A program made the translations under genes and the position numbers. The notes beneath the pieces are model-generated. The model searched no databases and was not told the DNA's origin. It worked only from the letters and a program-made list of their open reading frames with translations. DNA of 64,000 nt from Phoronis australis (lineage: Eukaryota > Phoronida > Phoronidae). Position 1 is the first letter of the stretch. Each line of letters opens with the position of its first letter. Shown here one piece after another: positions 37,901 through 49,300 of the stretch. Where the stretch lies: NCBI GenBank assembly GCA_002633005.1, contig NMRA01000092.1, positions 777,116 through 841,115 of the forward strand, in the 5' to 3' direction.

Positions 37901-40442
37901 AGTGTCCAACCTTTATGTTTCTTATACGATTATGAGTCATCAGGAAATTCGTCTGTCTGTGCTGTCACTCGTCACTTAAAAACAAACTTTTGAAAAAATC
38001 CATCGTATATCCTTATTGACAAGTAAAAGTAACTGACAACCAATGGTGCGTCTGAAATCTCGCTTGTTTCAACAGATGGACGCGGTACATGTCAGGTCAG
38101 GAGGACGACCTGGAGAACGCTTTCATGCGGGAAAACGAGGAGTGCGAGAAGGAAAACCAGCAGGCAAGTACTCTGTTGAAACTTATTGTGACGTGTTTGT
38201 GACGTTAGAACTGAACACGAGACAATCCAAAGGTGTGCCCAACATGGAGTCTGGTTACATATTAATTAAACAGTTTTATTTACGTCGCGGATCATGCACT
38301 TTCAAAACACCCCATTTCTGCGATAACTTAGTAGCACTAATAAACAGAAAAAGTAGTTATAAAGGTAGTTTGAAAAGCTTTCGCGTTCAATGCTTCTTTA
38401 AGATAACCCTAGAGCGAGTGTTTTCTTTCTCTTCTTAAAAAACTCTGATGGAAATAAATGCGTTCTTTCAAAAATAAGAACAGCTACAGGCATAAAAGTT
38501 GAAGTAACTGGGCAAATGGCCTACTAAATTTAAATTCTGAGTACTGCAGAGTGAGCTTATGTCTTTGACAAGAATCTCCTCTGTGTTCAGCGAACCAAAA
38601 AACAGTGCTTATTTTTAAATGGTGGGGTGCACTAGAGCGTCAATTCACCGAGGCTTGGCTTTACTCAATTAGTTCAGATAGAATTACATGCGCACTGGAT
38701 CCTTTCCACGGGCACTAGCAAATCTTGTCGTCTGCTCATTGTGACCTTTGTTCTATTCTCATTTTGTCGCATAGGAAATCTTATTCAACAATTTGAATAG
38801 AAACAGAACCAGCGATAAGTGATTCTGAACTTTTTTGACATTCAAGTATCATTCGTCAACAGACACACGGAAAGTAATGAAATGATTTGATAACTGATGA
38901 GCGATTAATGCCTTGGGGCGTGATGTGAGAGCTTGATTATTGCGCCATGTTGTGACAAATATTATCGCGCCATGTTGTGACACATATTGTCGCACTCGAC
39001 ACTTTTTCTTTCTTATGCAACAACCAAACCCTCATATTACGTCACTGCCGCAAGAAAAATGAAAGAGTAACAACGTGAAGGGTGAGGAAACATTGAGTTC
39101 AGTAACTAGAACCGGTATCGGATGAGAGGGGGCTTAGAGCCCAGATTCCGGCGATTGATTTTCTGAACAGACGGTGAGGCCGGCTGTGCGCATGCAATAG
39201 CGCTTTGCACAATTGCTCGATTCAACATGTTGCCCCCCTTATGGTATCCTAGACCCGCCACTGCATTATTAGGTATCAGATCTTGCTTAGTTACATTTTA
39301 TTATTTTCATATTCTGTTGACATAAGGGCAAAAAGTTAAAAATTTCTTATAGCCGATTCTTTCTCGTTATATCTTACTCGCATACTGGCAAAAAAGTTCA
39401 AGTGTGGGTCGAGATTACCTCATTTAGTTATACATTTGTCTTTTATTGTCTCCAGTTTGAATGGTATGCGTGTCGTAATGGTATGCGTGTCGCTATTTAT
39501 TTTCACTGGAATATTTGTCACTCTCCCTTTCTGCCAGTGATATTCTTTCACCCTATTCCATTCCTTGAATACTTGCATGCGGGTACTATCATGGTAAACA
39601 AAATGTATACGAGCGGATGTTTATGCAATCACTAGGACCATTGAGCACATACAGGTCATTACATAAATTAACTATGGTCGCTTTGAGGAGTTCTATCGAA
39701 CACTTTCGGCCCACCTTATCCTAAAAAATTATTCCAACACCCCTGAAGCGGCAAGTGTGTATTTATTATTGTTTTAGCAAACAAATGCATTTACTCATAT
39801 TCGCTTTCAGTATGTAGCCATTACTCATTCCAACTGAAAGGCAAAAGACCGAGACACATTTCACGACATAAAAAGCAGGTTGGGGCCGGCAGGGGTCCGT
39901 TGGTATGCAACACTCTAGTTGATAACTCGTGCTAAACACATTTAATTCTTAAACCAACACTAGCGTAGTACTTAGATCCGGTCAGAGTATCAGGCTCCAC
40001 ATGTAACCAGAGGTGTAGTAATTCATATCGAAAAAATGATATTATCTTACATTTCAATGGCCTCTTCTTCCCTCCTTCCTCGTAAATTGCCCCTTTGTCG
40101 AACTATTTATTTGAGCAGACTCCTCAATGGTGTCGACTTTCATGACATGTTGTTTGGCCGTGAACTCGTCAAATCCTGCACGAGACGGCCACGCCACCTG
40201 GTGACTGATATTTAAACGCTCACTTTCAGGAGGTGCCCCCGAGTTCGTACGTCGACGAGAGCACGGTCATGGAGCAACACCTGGCTTCAAGGTTATTGAA
40301 TTCCTACACAAAAGTTGATGACGTATGTCCACAGTTGGTGCCAACGTGTAAAAACGAGGAACCTGATGACATACAGATGCAACCGCCGCGTAAACGTGCT
40401 CGACTGGAGAACGTCGAAAACACTACATTCATAAATTTATGA
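31219..40442 (+). CDS. SOX30: SOX30 / SoxH HMG-box transcription factor, whole gene
   Basis: Nine exons with matching phases give an uninterrupted 744-residue protein; vertebrate SOX30 is of very similar length. The HMG box (about residues 268-336) reads [20 protein letters not shown], then [18 protein letters not shown], and ends [15 protein letters not shown] across the exon 2-3 junction. The ANNAEIS and HPGWVY(Q/R)P features separate SOX30 from other Sox groups. The long N-terminal exon is polar and low in structure. Later exons are Ser/Thr/Pro/Gln-rich, then acidic ([18 protein letters not shown]), and the C-terminus has a basic PPRKRARLE stretch. In vertebrates and several invertebrates the group is mainly testis or germline expressed; here that is inference. 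Exon 2 is partly duplicated at an N joint, and intron 8 uses a GC donor. AATAAA at 40829 may be its polyadenylation signal. Confidence 0.94.
32124..32378 (+). CDS. SOX30: SOX30 exon 2 (HMG box)
   Basis: Acceptor TTATTTGTAG|GT, donor CCTG|GTTTGC, phase 1 to phase 1. It encodes all but the last residues of the HMG box, up to HPG. Confidence 0.93.
32289..32685 (+). repeat. Tandem near-duplicate of the SOX30 exon 2 end around an N
   Basis: 32289-32486 and 32488-32685 are about 198-bp copies differing at about seven sites, separated by the single N at 32487. Both include the second half of exon 2 and following intron. The second copy has no acceptor of its own and cannot be a full exon. It looks like two haplotypes left side by side at a contig join. 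Confidence 0.88.
32379..34136 (+). other. SOX30 intron 2
   Basis: Holds the duplicate exon fragment, a MITE (33227-33465) and a decayed simple region rich in GTCATC/GATGAC words (about 33690-33990), which produces several meaningless long ORFs on both strands. Confidence 0.75.
33227..33465 (+). mobile_element. GCATGCGCGCACCCAG MITE, copy 2
   Basis: Starts GCATGCGCGCACCCAGCCT, followed by TAAGGGGGCTC, a GAGGCGGACCTTTTTGCCCA block and a G-run. The far inverted end is missing or degraded. Same family as 23559-23790 and 53211-53460. Confidence 0.7.
34137..34394 (+). CDS. SOX30: SOX30 exon 3
   Basis: Acceptor ACTCAG|GG, donor TGTG|GTCAGT, phase 1 to phase 1. It begins with [13 protein letters not shown], completing the HMG box and its basic tail, then a Ser/Thr/Ala-rich stretch. 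Confidence 0.92.
34579..34749 (+). CDS. SOX30: SOX30 exon 4
   Basis: Acceptor TTCCTCAG|CC, donor ACAA|GTAAGT, phase 1 to phase 1. Encodes a Gln/Pro/His-rich segment starting [15 protein letters not shown]. Confidence 0.85.
34955..35099 (+). CDS. SOX30: SOX30 exon 5
   Basis: Acceptor TCTGTTTTAG|CC, donor CAGAG|GTAATT, phase 1 to phase 2. Encodes [19 protein letters not shown] and following residues. Confidence 0.83.
35743..35945 (+). CDS. SOX30: SOX30 exon 6
   Basis: Acceptor CCAATTAG|TTC, phase 2 in. Encodes an acidic/aromatic stretch including [19 protein letters not shown]. The donor is less certain: TCAG|GTTTTG at 35945 is the only nearby GT giving the phase 1 needed by exon 7. Confidence 0.75.
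36541..36697 (+). CDS. SOX30: SOX30 exon 7
   Basis: Acceptor AACGTTGCAG|TT, donor AAAGG|GTTAGT, phase 1 to phase 2. Encodes [17 protein letters not shown] and an acidic [20 protein letters not shown] segment. Confidence 0.8.
38076..38163 (+). CDS. SOX30: SOX30 exon 8 (GC donor)
   Basis: Acceptor TTTCAACAG|ATGG, phase 2 in and 0 out. Encodes [20 protein letters not shown] then EECEKENQQ. It ends CAG|GCAAGT: the otherwise perfect donor has GC instead of GT, the usual form of GC-AG introns. A GT-based alternative does not keep the frame to exon 9. Confidence 0.78.
39033..39265 (+). repeat. GGCGGATTTAG-ended repeat, diverged copy in SOX30 intron 8
   Basis: Aligns with 58333-58582: CTGCCGCAA..AAATGAAAG, GTGAGGAAACATTGAGTT, ACCGGTATCGG, CAACATGTTGCCCCC and TATGGTATCCTAGACCCGCCACTG. 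It is a decayed copy lacking the G-run end. Confidence 0.7.
40230..40442 (+). CDS. SOX30: SOX30 exon 9 (C-terminus)
   Basis: Acceptor CACTTTCAG|GAGGTG, phase 0, 71 codons including the stop. Starts [20 protein letters not shown] and contains the PPRKRARLE basic patch before the TGA at 40440-40442. Confidence 0.83.
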   Translation, partial: EVPPSSYVDESTVMEQHLASRLLNSYTKVDDVCPQLVPTCKNEEPDDIQMQPPRKRARLENVENTTFINL

Positions 40443-40828
40443 GCCCTTACTCTTCAACAGAAAATTAAGTGTCAAATGTTGACCCTTTACTTACTTGTAT
40501 ACGAATGTCTATTTATTGTCTGTGTGGCCGAGAGCTAGAAGTTACGCATTTGGTGTCCATTTTTATACCTATCTACTTGTATACCAAATCAAAGTTTACA
40601 ATGTTTTTCATGTACTAGCATAATGTACTTTTTAACCAATCTTTAAATTCCTGTTTTACAGAATGCCAGGTAGCCGTTTTCCAATCACCGAACTTAGTTT
40701 GCTACCAACAGGATTATAATCATTGTATTCCTTTTATAAAATATTTATTATGTAAATGTCCTCTAGCGTTCATGTGCAGTTTAAATGTTTTTGAGATGAA
40801 CTTTCATTCTTGGCAGCTCAGCGAGCAC

Positions 40829-40834
40829 AATAAA
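40829..40834 (+). terminator. Candidate SOX30 polyadenylation signal
   Basis: AATAAA 387 bases after the stop codon. Confidence 0.45.
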
Positions 40835-43077
40835 TGAATGGTCAAGCGTTTGTAAAGAGCTGTCGACGCATTGAAGTGTGGAAGGCCCGTTGGTGATTTC
40901 ATCTTGTAGCGCACGCCTACACTCGAATGCATCATCTAAGTGCCAGAATTACCTTCATCGAGAAACATTCCCCAATGCTTTAATAATCTGGCGCGAAACC
41001 TGAAGTGCTCGATCACCAAGCTTTAGAAACGGAAATCGTTATTAGGTGAAATTCTTGAAAAAACATTCAAAGTTTTGGAAAATAAATGCTTTATGGTAAA
41101 CAAAGATGGTCGAATGACATTTTAAGTTGCAATAAGATTGATATTTCAGATCTTCAGGACGTGGTAACCTCAGACTAATCACTGGTGCGAAAATGTTAGT
41201 GGAGGCTTACATCCCACGGGATATCTTTGCCAGCCAGATATATACCTAACCTAAGATTACGTTTCTGATAAATATTCGATGTTCGACAGCAACTAGGAAC
41301 CACTTTCATTGTACAGAGCAGCCAGCCGTTCAGTAACGCTAGGACCTTGTTAAAAAGCAAGACTTCGCGAGATTACGTGAGATATTGCCTTGTATTTTAA
41401 ATGAGAACACTTGATTTTGGCTAGGTCATGGCGTAGGTCCTAGCGTAGGTCCTGGCCTACTGAACTCTACCCAGGGATCCACTCTTTCACACTAGCATCT
41501 CTTGAGGAATATCATTGCCAATTGATGATCAAGTCATACGTATAATTCCGTGAGAGGGCGTCAATGCGCACGTCCTGGTGAAGCATTGCGAATCCTTCAG
41601 GTGTTTTAGTTGATGCCGTGTTTCCCTGAGTGAGGCACAGCAGCCGCAAGTCACAAATAAGGCATATATCAATTCCCACCTCCAACGAATCGGAATGTCC
41701 GAATGTTATTTCGTTCAGGGGTGGAGATCTAATCTTTTTACACGAGATGAAACGAAATTGTTTTTTGTCGTTTCCCATTCTTTGGAAATGCGAAATAAGT
41801 GCCTATTATTCTGTGCTCAATTACATCAAGGATTATGCAAACGAGATTCTAGTCCAATGATCCCTATAATCGAGCTAAAAACTTGAGTAAAAACTTGAGT
41901 AAAAACTCAAAATTTCTAGTTCAGCTTTGGATTTTTGCGCTAATGCTGAGACCATTAAGTGCAGACCAGGATTAGGCATTGTCCACGTAAACTGTGTATT
42001 CGGGCATCGACTACTTGACACTCACCTTGAGTTCGCACAAAAGTAGAACAGAAAAAGACAAAGATAATTTGAAATGATAAGACCCCGGATCCTGCTAACC
42101 AGTGAGAAACCAGGTTCATCTTCCTTTGACAAAACTACTCTACTACTATTACCATTCGTAGCACCGGGAAAGAATGGACGTTTTCAGTCAGGGGCCCTGC
42201 AGACAATTCAAAATGAAGCACCACCCGAAGACGCCGAAATAACGGGTAGCGCATGCGCTTACTTGCGAGGCTACGAGTAATAGAACAGCACTTGGGTTAG
42301 TGCGTCTTTGGGCTGACATTACGTTTCACAGTGGCTCCGTGACCGCCTGCATATGCTTGTACCCAGATCGTCCGCCTCTATTCCACAATGCAACTGCTAC
42401 CAGCGGCGGCGGCGCATTACGTTAAACTGCAATAAATTTGTGAAAACGTTATTTCCATCATATTGTATGTACAAGCGCATGCTCTAATAAATACTGTCGA
42501 AAAAATCACATTTATCTCATCGCCATCGATGTTTACATCCGTCTGCAAAACGAGCAATAATGACACCTCCAGTCTAAATAATCAAGTTTCCCCAGATCAA
42601 CCTTTCTCTACCTATCCTGTCAAGTTACCGGTTCCTGTTATAATTTGAATACCAACCGACACAGTGTTAACTGCAGGTCTTAATGAGTTTAATATAAGCA
42701 ATCTCAGAATTAACGTTCCTTAAAATTCCAGCGTGATTGTAAAGTGAGAAAACATTCACCGAACAAAAACAGAAGGAAACGAGTTGGAGTCGGAGGTGCA
42801 GGTAAACACACTAGAAGTTAAAAAAGATCATTAAGTTCAATGTCTATACGGCCTCTGTCGCGCCATGGGTTAAAGATCAACGGTTCTTCGCCACGCCCAT
42901 CTGTCGGGCACGTGTGCCCAGGTTGTCCTCATTCGCCAATGTCCAAGTTGAGCCATATTCACTTTCCTAAAAACCTTCAAGCCGTTCTCAGCCATTCCAG
43001 GAGGTTGCGAGGCGCGCCGGAGAGGAATATAGCAAGTGTGAAATCAATTTTCAACTGATTTTGAAACAAATTTCGCA
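40835..43077. other. Intergenic, between SOX30 and the first IGFBP7-like gene
   Basis: Contains the repeat fragment at 41867-42120 and, in its last 300 bases, the likely promoter and 5' UTR of the downstream gene. No clear TATA box. Confidence 0.4.
41867..42120 (+). repeat. Fragment related to the repeat at 22130-22380
   Basis: Shares in the same order AAACTTGAGT/AAACTCGAAAT-like words, GTGCAGACCAGGATTAG, GAGTTCGCACAAAAGTAGAAC, GACAAAGATAA and AGACCCCGG with the interior of the element at 21853-22825, but lacks the iterated termini. Confidence 0.55.
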
Positions 43078-43350
43078 ATGGTTCACCAAAAGGGATGTTT
43101 AATTTTATTCGCGGCAGTTATCGTCCTGGTTCCGGTAGCGCTAGCAGCCCCGCAGTGCCCACCATGCGATACACGTTCGTGCCCAGCATTTGACAGAAGG
43201 TCGTGCCTACACGGAATGGCCACCGACCGGTGTCGCTGTTGTTTGGGTTGCGCCCGAGGCCTGGGGCAGCTGTGCAGTGCCTCACGGAAGACGCTGGACG
43301 GTGGTCACTACCACGGACAGTGCGGGAATGGAATGGAATGTCGCAAGAGG
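43078..43350 (+). CDS. IGFBP7-like: IGFBP7-like A exon 1
   Basis: ATG to donor AGAGG|GTAAGT; 273 nt, phase 0. Signal peptide plus IGFBP N-terminal module (QCPPCDTRSCPAF ... CGNGMECRKR). Confidence 0.92.
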
Positions 43351-46300
43351 GTAAGTGGAGCATGTCCACACCACCGTGTGCGATAAACACATGTTACCGC
43401 GCTTATCCTAAAACATTGCCTAAAATATTCAACCAGCGTTTTTATGCAGTGGTAAGAATACTGTTTCAACAACATTCACGACCCCACCACAATATTAAGG
43501 CAGTTCTCAGTACGCTATGTCAGAAAACTGTAAAATCGGGCGGGGGGGGGGCGAATGGCGGTACAATCTCATTAGTAACCCCGTGAACGATGCATGTTGT
43601 TGTCCAAAGTTGCCCGTTTTCCTCGGTCCCCAACTTGTTTCCGATCAAGTTGTAAAGCGTGTATGGCGCACGCGGCACGGACGTACTGAGTTTGGTGAGA
43701 CTGATTGTTTAGTAATTAAAACATTAAACATTAAGTATGGGCCATTCCGTAGCGTGCATAGGTTTGGTGGTGCCGAGGCGATTTTTTATGGTATGCCCCT
43801 CTCTCTACTCAAATTCACGGACCCTAGAAATAAGAAAAGTAAAAAAATGAAACGTAAAAGAGGAACTTTATTCAAATTAACTACAAATCAGTCACAATTT
43901 CAAAAGGCCCTTCCTCTCCTGCACGTGCACGTTAATGGGGCTGTGTTAGTGTTACACTAAACCCGTTCTCGCGACTTTGGCCAAAACATACATTGAATGC
44001 GACACAGGCGGTTCGTTCCAGTAGCAACTCTGTTTTAGCCGTTGTGTTACAATTCTCAAGAACGTAACTTGGTGTGACGGAGCAAGAGTTTCTAGTAACT
44101 TTGGGTTGACTCCAGATAAACATTTTGTCCTCACGGCTTTTTGTTAATAAATATTGATATGCTTCACAATATAACATGAAACACTAATTAGGTTATCCAA
44201 ATAAACATCACCGACGCACTCACGCGTCCTCACGCGCACTCACGCTGTGAGCTTCCTAGCAAGTCAACTGGAAAGAAACTTTCAAGGAGGCCTATTTTCT
44301 CCTTTTGTATACCGAAACTGATGTGTATAACAGACCATGTACTTTACTAAACACCGGCCAACGAGGTTGGAAAGGTCACAGGCATTTCGTCTGGGAAAAA
44401 TATTCTCATTCTTTTTAGAATAACACACCGTGTTCTGCGCTGAACGTAAACGTGTCATCCAGTCGTCATGAACTACAAGTGATAGCTGAACACGATTTGT
44501 ATTTCCCTAAATTCCAACGTTGCGTTCTTGTCGTCAGCGACACCCAGCCTACCAATTATTGAAAATTAGAACAATTAAAAAAAGCTCTTAACAATTAAAA
44601 AAAAACAACTATTAACATGAAATCTTAATTTCGGTAGCAGACCCATAGCATAAGTTTTTGGATTGTGAACCTAAAATGATCGTAGAAGGGAAATATATAT
44701 ACTTCTATCTCCGAGTGGAGACTCTGACCAAGTAGGCTTCCAAAAACGAAAATGGACCACCTGCACGCACAATTTCACTATTGATCCAATTTACTTTAAT
44801 ATATGTTGCCAACGTGCTTTGATCTGTGGCGTTGTTGCAACAGATTTTTTACTGAATGGTTGTATAATTTCTAAACACAGAAAAACAAAGTCCGAATGCA
44901 GACGACTGCCGTCGAGCCCAATTATTAAGCCTGGTTACAACACTTGCGAACAGCTACTTCTCCCAAGCTTAGAAAAATGACTTAGAATTTGAATAAGGAA
45001 TTAAAGAGCTTAACTCAGTTTTATACTAGCAAAGGTGGTGAAAATATTTTTTTTTATTTTTTGAACAGATTAAGGGCGCATTGGAACTGTAAATAGCATT
45101 GGTGGTTTATTCTATTTCAGTAAATCGTTAAAATGTACAACACATGAGTGTCGAAAAAGGGACAAGTATTGTGCTTGAACATTTCGAGTCTCTTTCGCAA
45201 TACTGGGGAGTTCTATTGAAAATTCCACGTTCGTTATCTAGGACGATTTGGGTGTCGGGTACGGCGACGAATGGTTGTGTTACTGCATATCAAAGCAGGA
45301 GGTGTGTGGCACCGATGGCGTGACGTACGACAATCCCTGTCAGATGAGGAAAGCCGGGAGAACGATTCGCACAGCTCACCAGGGTGCATGCAGACAGGGT
45401 AGGTGGCACGTGTTGTGATCTAGCTTAAATAGTTATGCTACATATCTAAGTCGCAAGGTGAGGAAATAATTGAGTGGCCAGACACGAGCACTGGCCAGTT
45501 GCTAGCCATGTACCTGATCCCTTGCATTCAATTCGAACAGAAACGTACACTTGGACACGACTCCCTGAAACAATAAGAATATTAATAATTCTAATTTTCT
45601 TCAACTTTTGTGGAAAGGAAGAAGCTTCTGCCAAAATTGTGCAAAGTGCAAGCGATGTTTTCGTGAAGTATACCTTCCGTTTTAAGTCAGGAGCACAAAA
45701 TTTACCCAAAGTTCGTGTTGAGAGTTCGGCCATTGAACTGGCGTGCATTAAAAAAATAATAATTGTTGTACCAGACGTGCGTAGGCCGTGCATGTCGGCC
45801 ACTTTGCACTGATCGCATGGAACTATTTTTGTGCTTTATTAATATATAGTTAAAACCGAGCTGAGGATCTAGAAACCTGGCTCAAATGTCTAGCAGTGTA
45901 GCCCAGTGGGACTCGAACCCACAACCTTGAGTAAAAAAAGGCGGGCATCTATCACACTATGCCACACTGCCTCCTCTACTGGCGTGCGTTCCGTAGACCT
46001 ATTTTTTGTAATAGAAACAATAACTCGCACAACTTCGCGAGATATCGCCATGTGTTGCAAAGCACTTGATCACACTGGCTTCCTTGGGTAGATTCTTGCG
46101 TCCACTCTGAGGCCTGCACACCGATCTGTTTCTTTGCCATCGCACAAGGTGACCAGAAAGTGATCCGCACAAAATGTGCAAACTGTAGAAAAGAATTGCA
46201 AGGCTACGGAAACGCCCATGTCTCCCAGTTTAATGAGTTCCCACCATGACCCTGTATCTCAAAAAGAATTTTATTAAAACGTTTTAAGAGATTTAATAGC

Positions 46301-49300
46301 CTGTTGCTAAGAAACAAGCAAAAATTGAAAAAAATCTGTTATTGGGTTTGTACGTAATGGGTGGAAGGCCGTCTCCGCCGTTGTTGGTTTTACCAGTGCT
46401 ATACTGAGGAGATGTGAGGAAAATCCGCGGAGAACTGCCTTTTCAGACATGAAAAGGTGTTTGTGGAGGCTGTAGTAACAGCAACTTGACTGAGAACGTT
46501 CAAATTTCCTAAATACGTGGAAGTTGCACACAAATGCGCCACACCAGAGTGTGGAATGTCAGTGTGGAACACGCGATTCAGTCGGGAGCCACACTTTGTT
46601 CGGCACATTTCAATCGTGTTTCGACCAAACACAAAAGGGAGTTACGATGAAGGACTCTCCACATTTGCAAATTTTGCAAGTAACGAACAAACTGCTTCCA
46701 TTCGACGGTGAGTGATGCCAGTCCCTCATCCCCGGGCACAGATCGAGTGCTACGACACGTAGGCTTACGCACTATGTCTAGACCGTGCTCATTCCATCAT
46801 GGCAATGGTGAATACGAGTGATCCAGGTTTACCCTGGCCTTTGTCAGTGATTATTAAGTGTCTATTTTGTGAATATTGACCACCCCCTTGGATCAGTTGG
46901 TTGTGGCTCACATGAGTCTGCAGCATTTCTCGTGGTAGTGGGTCAAGTGCATACGGCCTCAAAGTCGACGAAAACTCGCTGTCTGATTTTACTTTAGTGT
47001 GATGCCCGTATCCTCTCTCCTCCATCGCAATTGATTGTCAAGTGACCAAACGTTTTCCACCCATTACATCATTTGGCGGGAAACTTGGAAATAGCTATTT
47101 TTCTTCACAATTAAAAATCGTGACTATTCGGAATAAAAAGTTATTTTGTTAGAGTCTAACGTATTCATTTCATGTTAGCTAACTGAAAACTCAAAAACTA
47201 AGAAAATGCATGTGGGAACTCTTTAAACCTTGCACCGCAAAACATCCGACTTAAGAAAACTCATGAAACTTAATTTTCGCGCTTCTGTCTGTTTAGCACC
47301 ATGAAATACAACACGCTCAACAGCGTAAACCTCAACCAAAACATGTCTTTGCTCCTAGCGTTGAATAAATACCCGTGGCTTGTGACATGATGCCAAAACT
47401 GAGTTATTATTAGTTTATAAGGAATTTTTTTTGAATTTGCTAAAACCATATCATTATAGGTTTTCGTGTCCGCCAATGGCAACGAACGAACCACCCCTTT
47501 TCTACCTGTTTGGTGTCTCACGAAGTAGCCTTCAACACACTACGGTTTTGCTGTTCCGTGTGCTAGAATATTCCGCGATCGCCTTACATAAGGTTGACCT
47601 TACCTTGTCAAGAGGTGTCGCGTTAACCTGTGAGGAAGGCGAGAAACGATGCAACGAAGTCAGTGGTTCATCTGCAGAGTGAATGCCACTATGTTGCGGT
47701 GCGTCGTTGTCAGAACTATGAAGCTGCGAGGAAAGCGGTAGACTTCCTCGAGAGCCCGAATTGCTTAGGAAGTGGCTCGCGGAAGTGAAGAATGAAAATT
47801 ACGCTGTTAATAGCAAATATGCGGCCGTGAAACATCTCCGTGTCTGTGGCCGGCATTTCGTCGACAGTGATTTCTCTGACGAATGCCAGCTTACCAAAGA
47901 AATATCCGTACGTTCCGTTGCCTGTGCACGTTCACGGCGCCTCTTTTCTTGATCAGTGTATTACGGTTCGAACTGATAGCCTGTAAAACCTAACGACCCA
48001 CCTGTGAAGTCTTCGTCGGATGAGCAGTCCTCCAAGTCAGGGGATTGCGAGTTGCCACGTTGACGTTTATTATTCTGCGTTCTGTTTCGAAATGAATTAT
48101 TCTCACCCTAACCAATGCTTATATAAAACTGAAACAACATCTGTCTCATTAGATACAAATTGTAATGCCTTTGTGGTATTCGTGAATGCAAATGTTTTGA
48201 GAAGACAGCATTGAATAAACCACTGCGTTACCGGTTTCAGATGTAATAAAGGTAATTGACCGGGCACCGAGGTCGCGTGAGCGCATGCTAATTCAGTGTT
48301 TGCTGACAGAAAGCTGTTGTGAAACAATTACTCGATTTTAGATGCTACGGTCACATGTTAGGGGAATCTTTATTTAGAAAAACAAATACGTTATTCAAAT
48401 CACTGTTATTGTACAGCTTTTGCCCAGACGGTTCTGTGGCCCGGAAGCCTGTGAGGGGAACCTGACTTCGCGGCCCCCGACAAGTATATGTAGACTTTCA
48501 GTTTCGTGGCTAATTCACCAAAATAACTACGTCACATTATTTCTTTGGCTCACTTTTTGTGACTGGAGGTTTAGTTTCCAACTTAAAGGCGAAGGCAACC
48601 TTTTTCCATGTCATTTTGAGCTAAAATAAGGTTGGTTGGTTATCCTAGACATATTTTCCACTTAATTACAGCTTTTCGTAATTTTATATATTACTCGTCC
48701 GCTACTCCGGAAGTGACGTTTTAGGAGGCAAGCGTTTCCCGCCACTTGGTTTTGCGTTGACTTTACCTTGCGAATCTGTTCTATTCTACTTTTGTTTTGT
48801 GCTGTTTTTCAACAATTGTCGCCACCACTTTCCATCGACGAGTATTCTGCGGCAAGATAGGTTAGTAGAGAACTCAACTACGTTGGATTTAGGGATTGTT
48901 TAGTGTGTTGTAAGCTGAAAATGGCTGGAGTCGGTGACCCGTATCACAGTGACAGTAGTGTGAGTGACGGAGACCTTTTTCACAGCAGTGGTGACGAGGA
49001 ATTTTTTCACGGACATTCAGTGGGTGGGTACATGTTTGAGCCCGAGTATAACGAGGCAGAGTACGCACAGGCACAGGCAGCTGTTGAGAGAAACGAGGCG
49101 GCTACTGAGGACAGACGTGGTGACACATCTTGGTGCAAATGCACTGTGTGCGTTGTTATGCCTACCTCAATGGAATGCTTGTGCTGTTCAGAGTTCGACG
49201 AGGCCAAGCCACTACTGGACATGGTTAAGTGGACCTCCGGCATACCACGGACAGAGGAACAACTGTCCCACTTGCCAGAGTGTCCCGCGACACACTCCCA

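Noticed and set aside
38043-38438. 131-codon plus ORF
   Set aside because: It is in a different frame from SOX30 exon 8, which has better splice sites and joins both neighbours in phase.
42840-43058. 72-codon ORF just before IGFBP7-like A
   Set aside because: No domain; position fits promoter and 5' UTR of the downstream gene.
46300-47050. Series of minus ORFs possibly belonging to the nearby transposase
   Set aside because: I could not align them to any transposase region; the frames overlap each other without a consistent signal.
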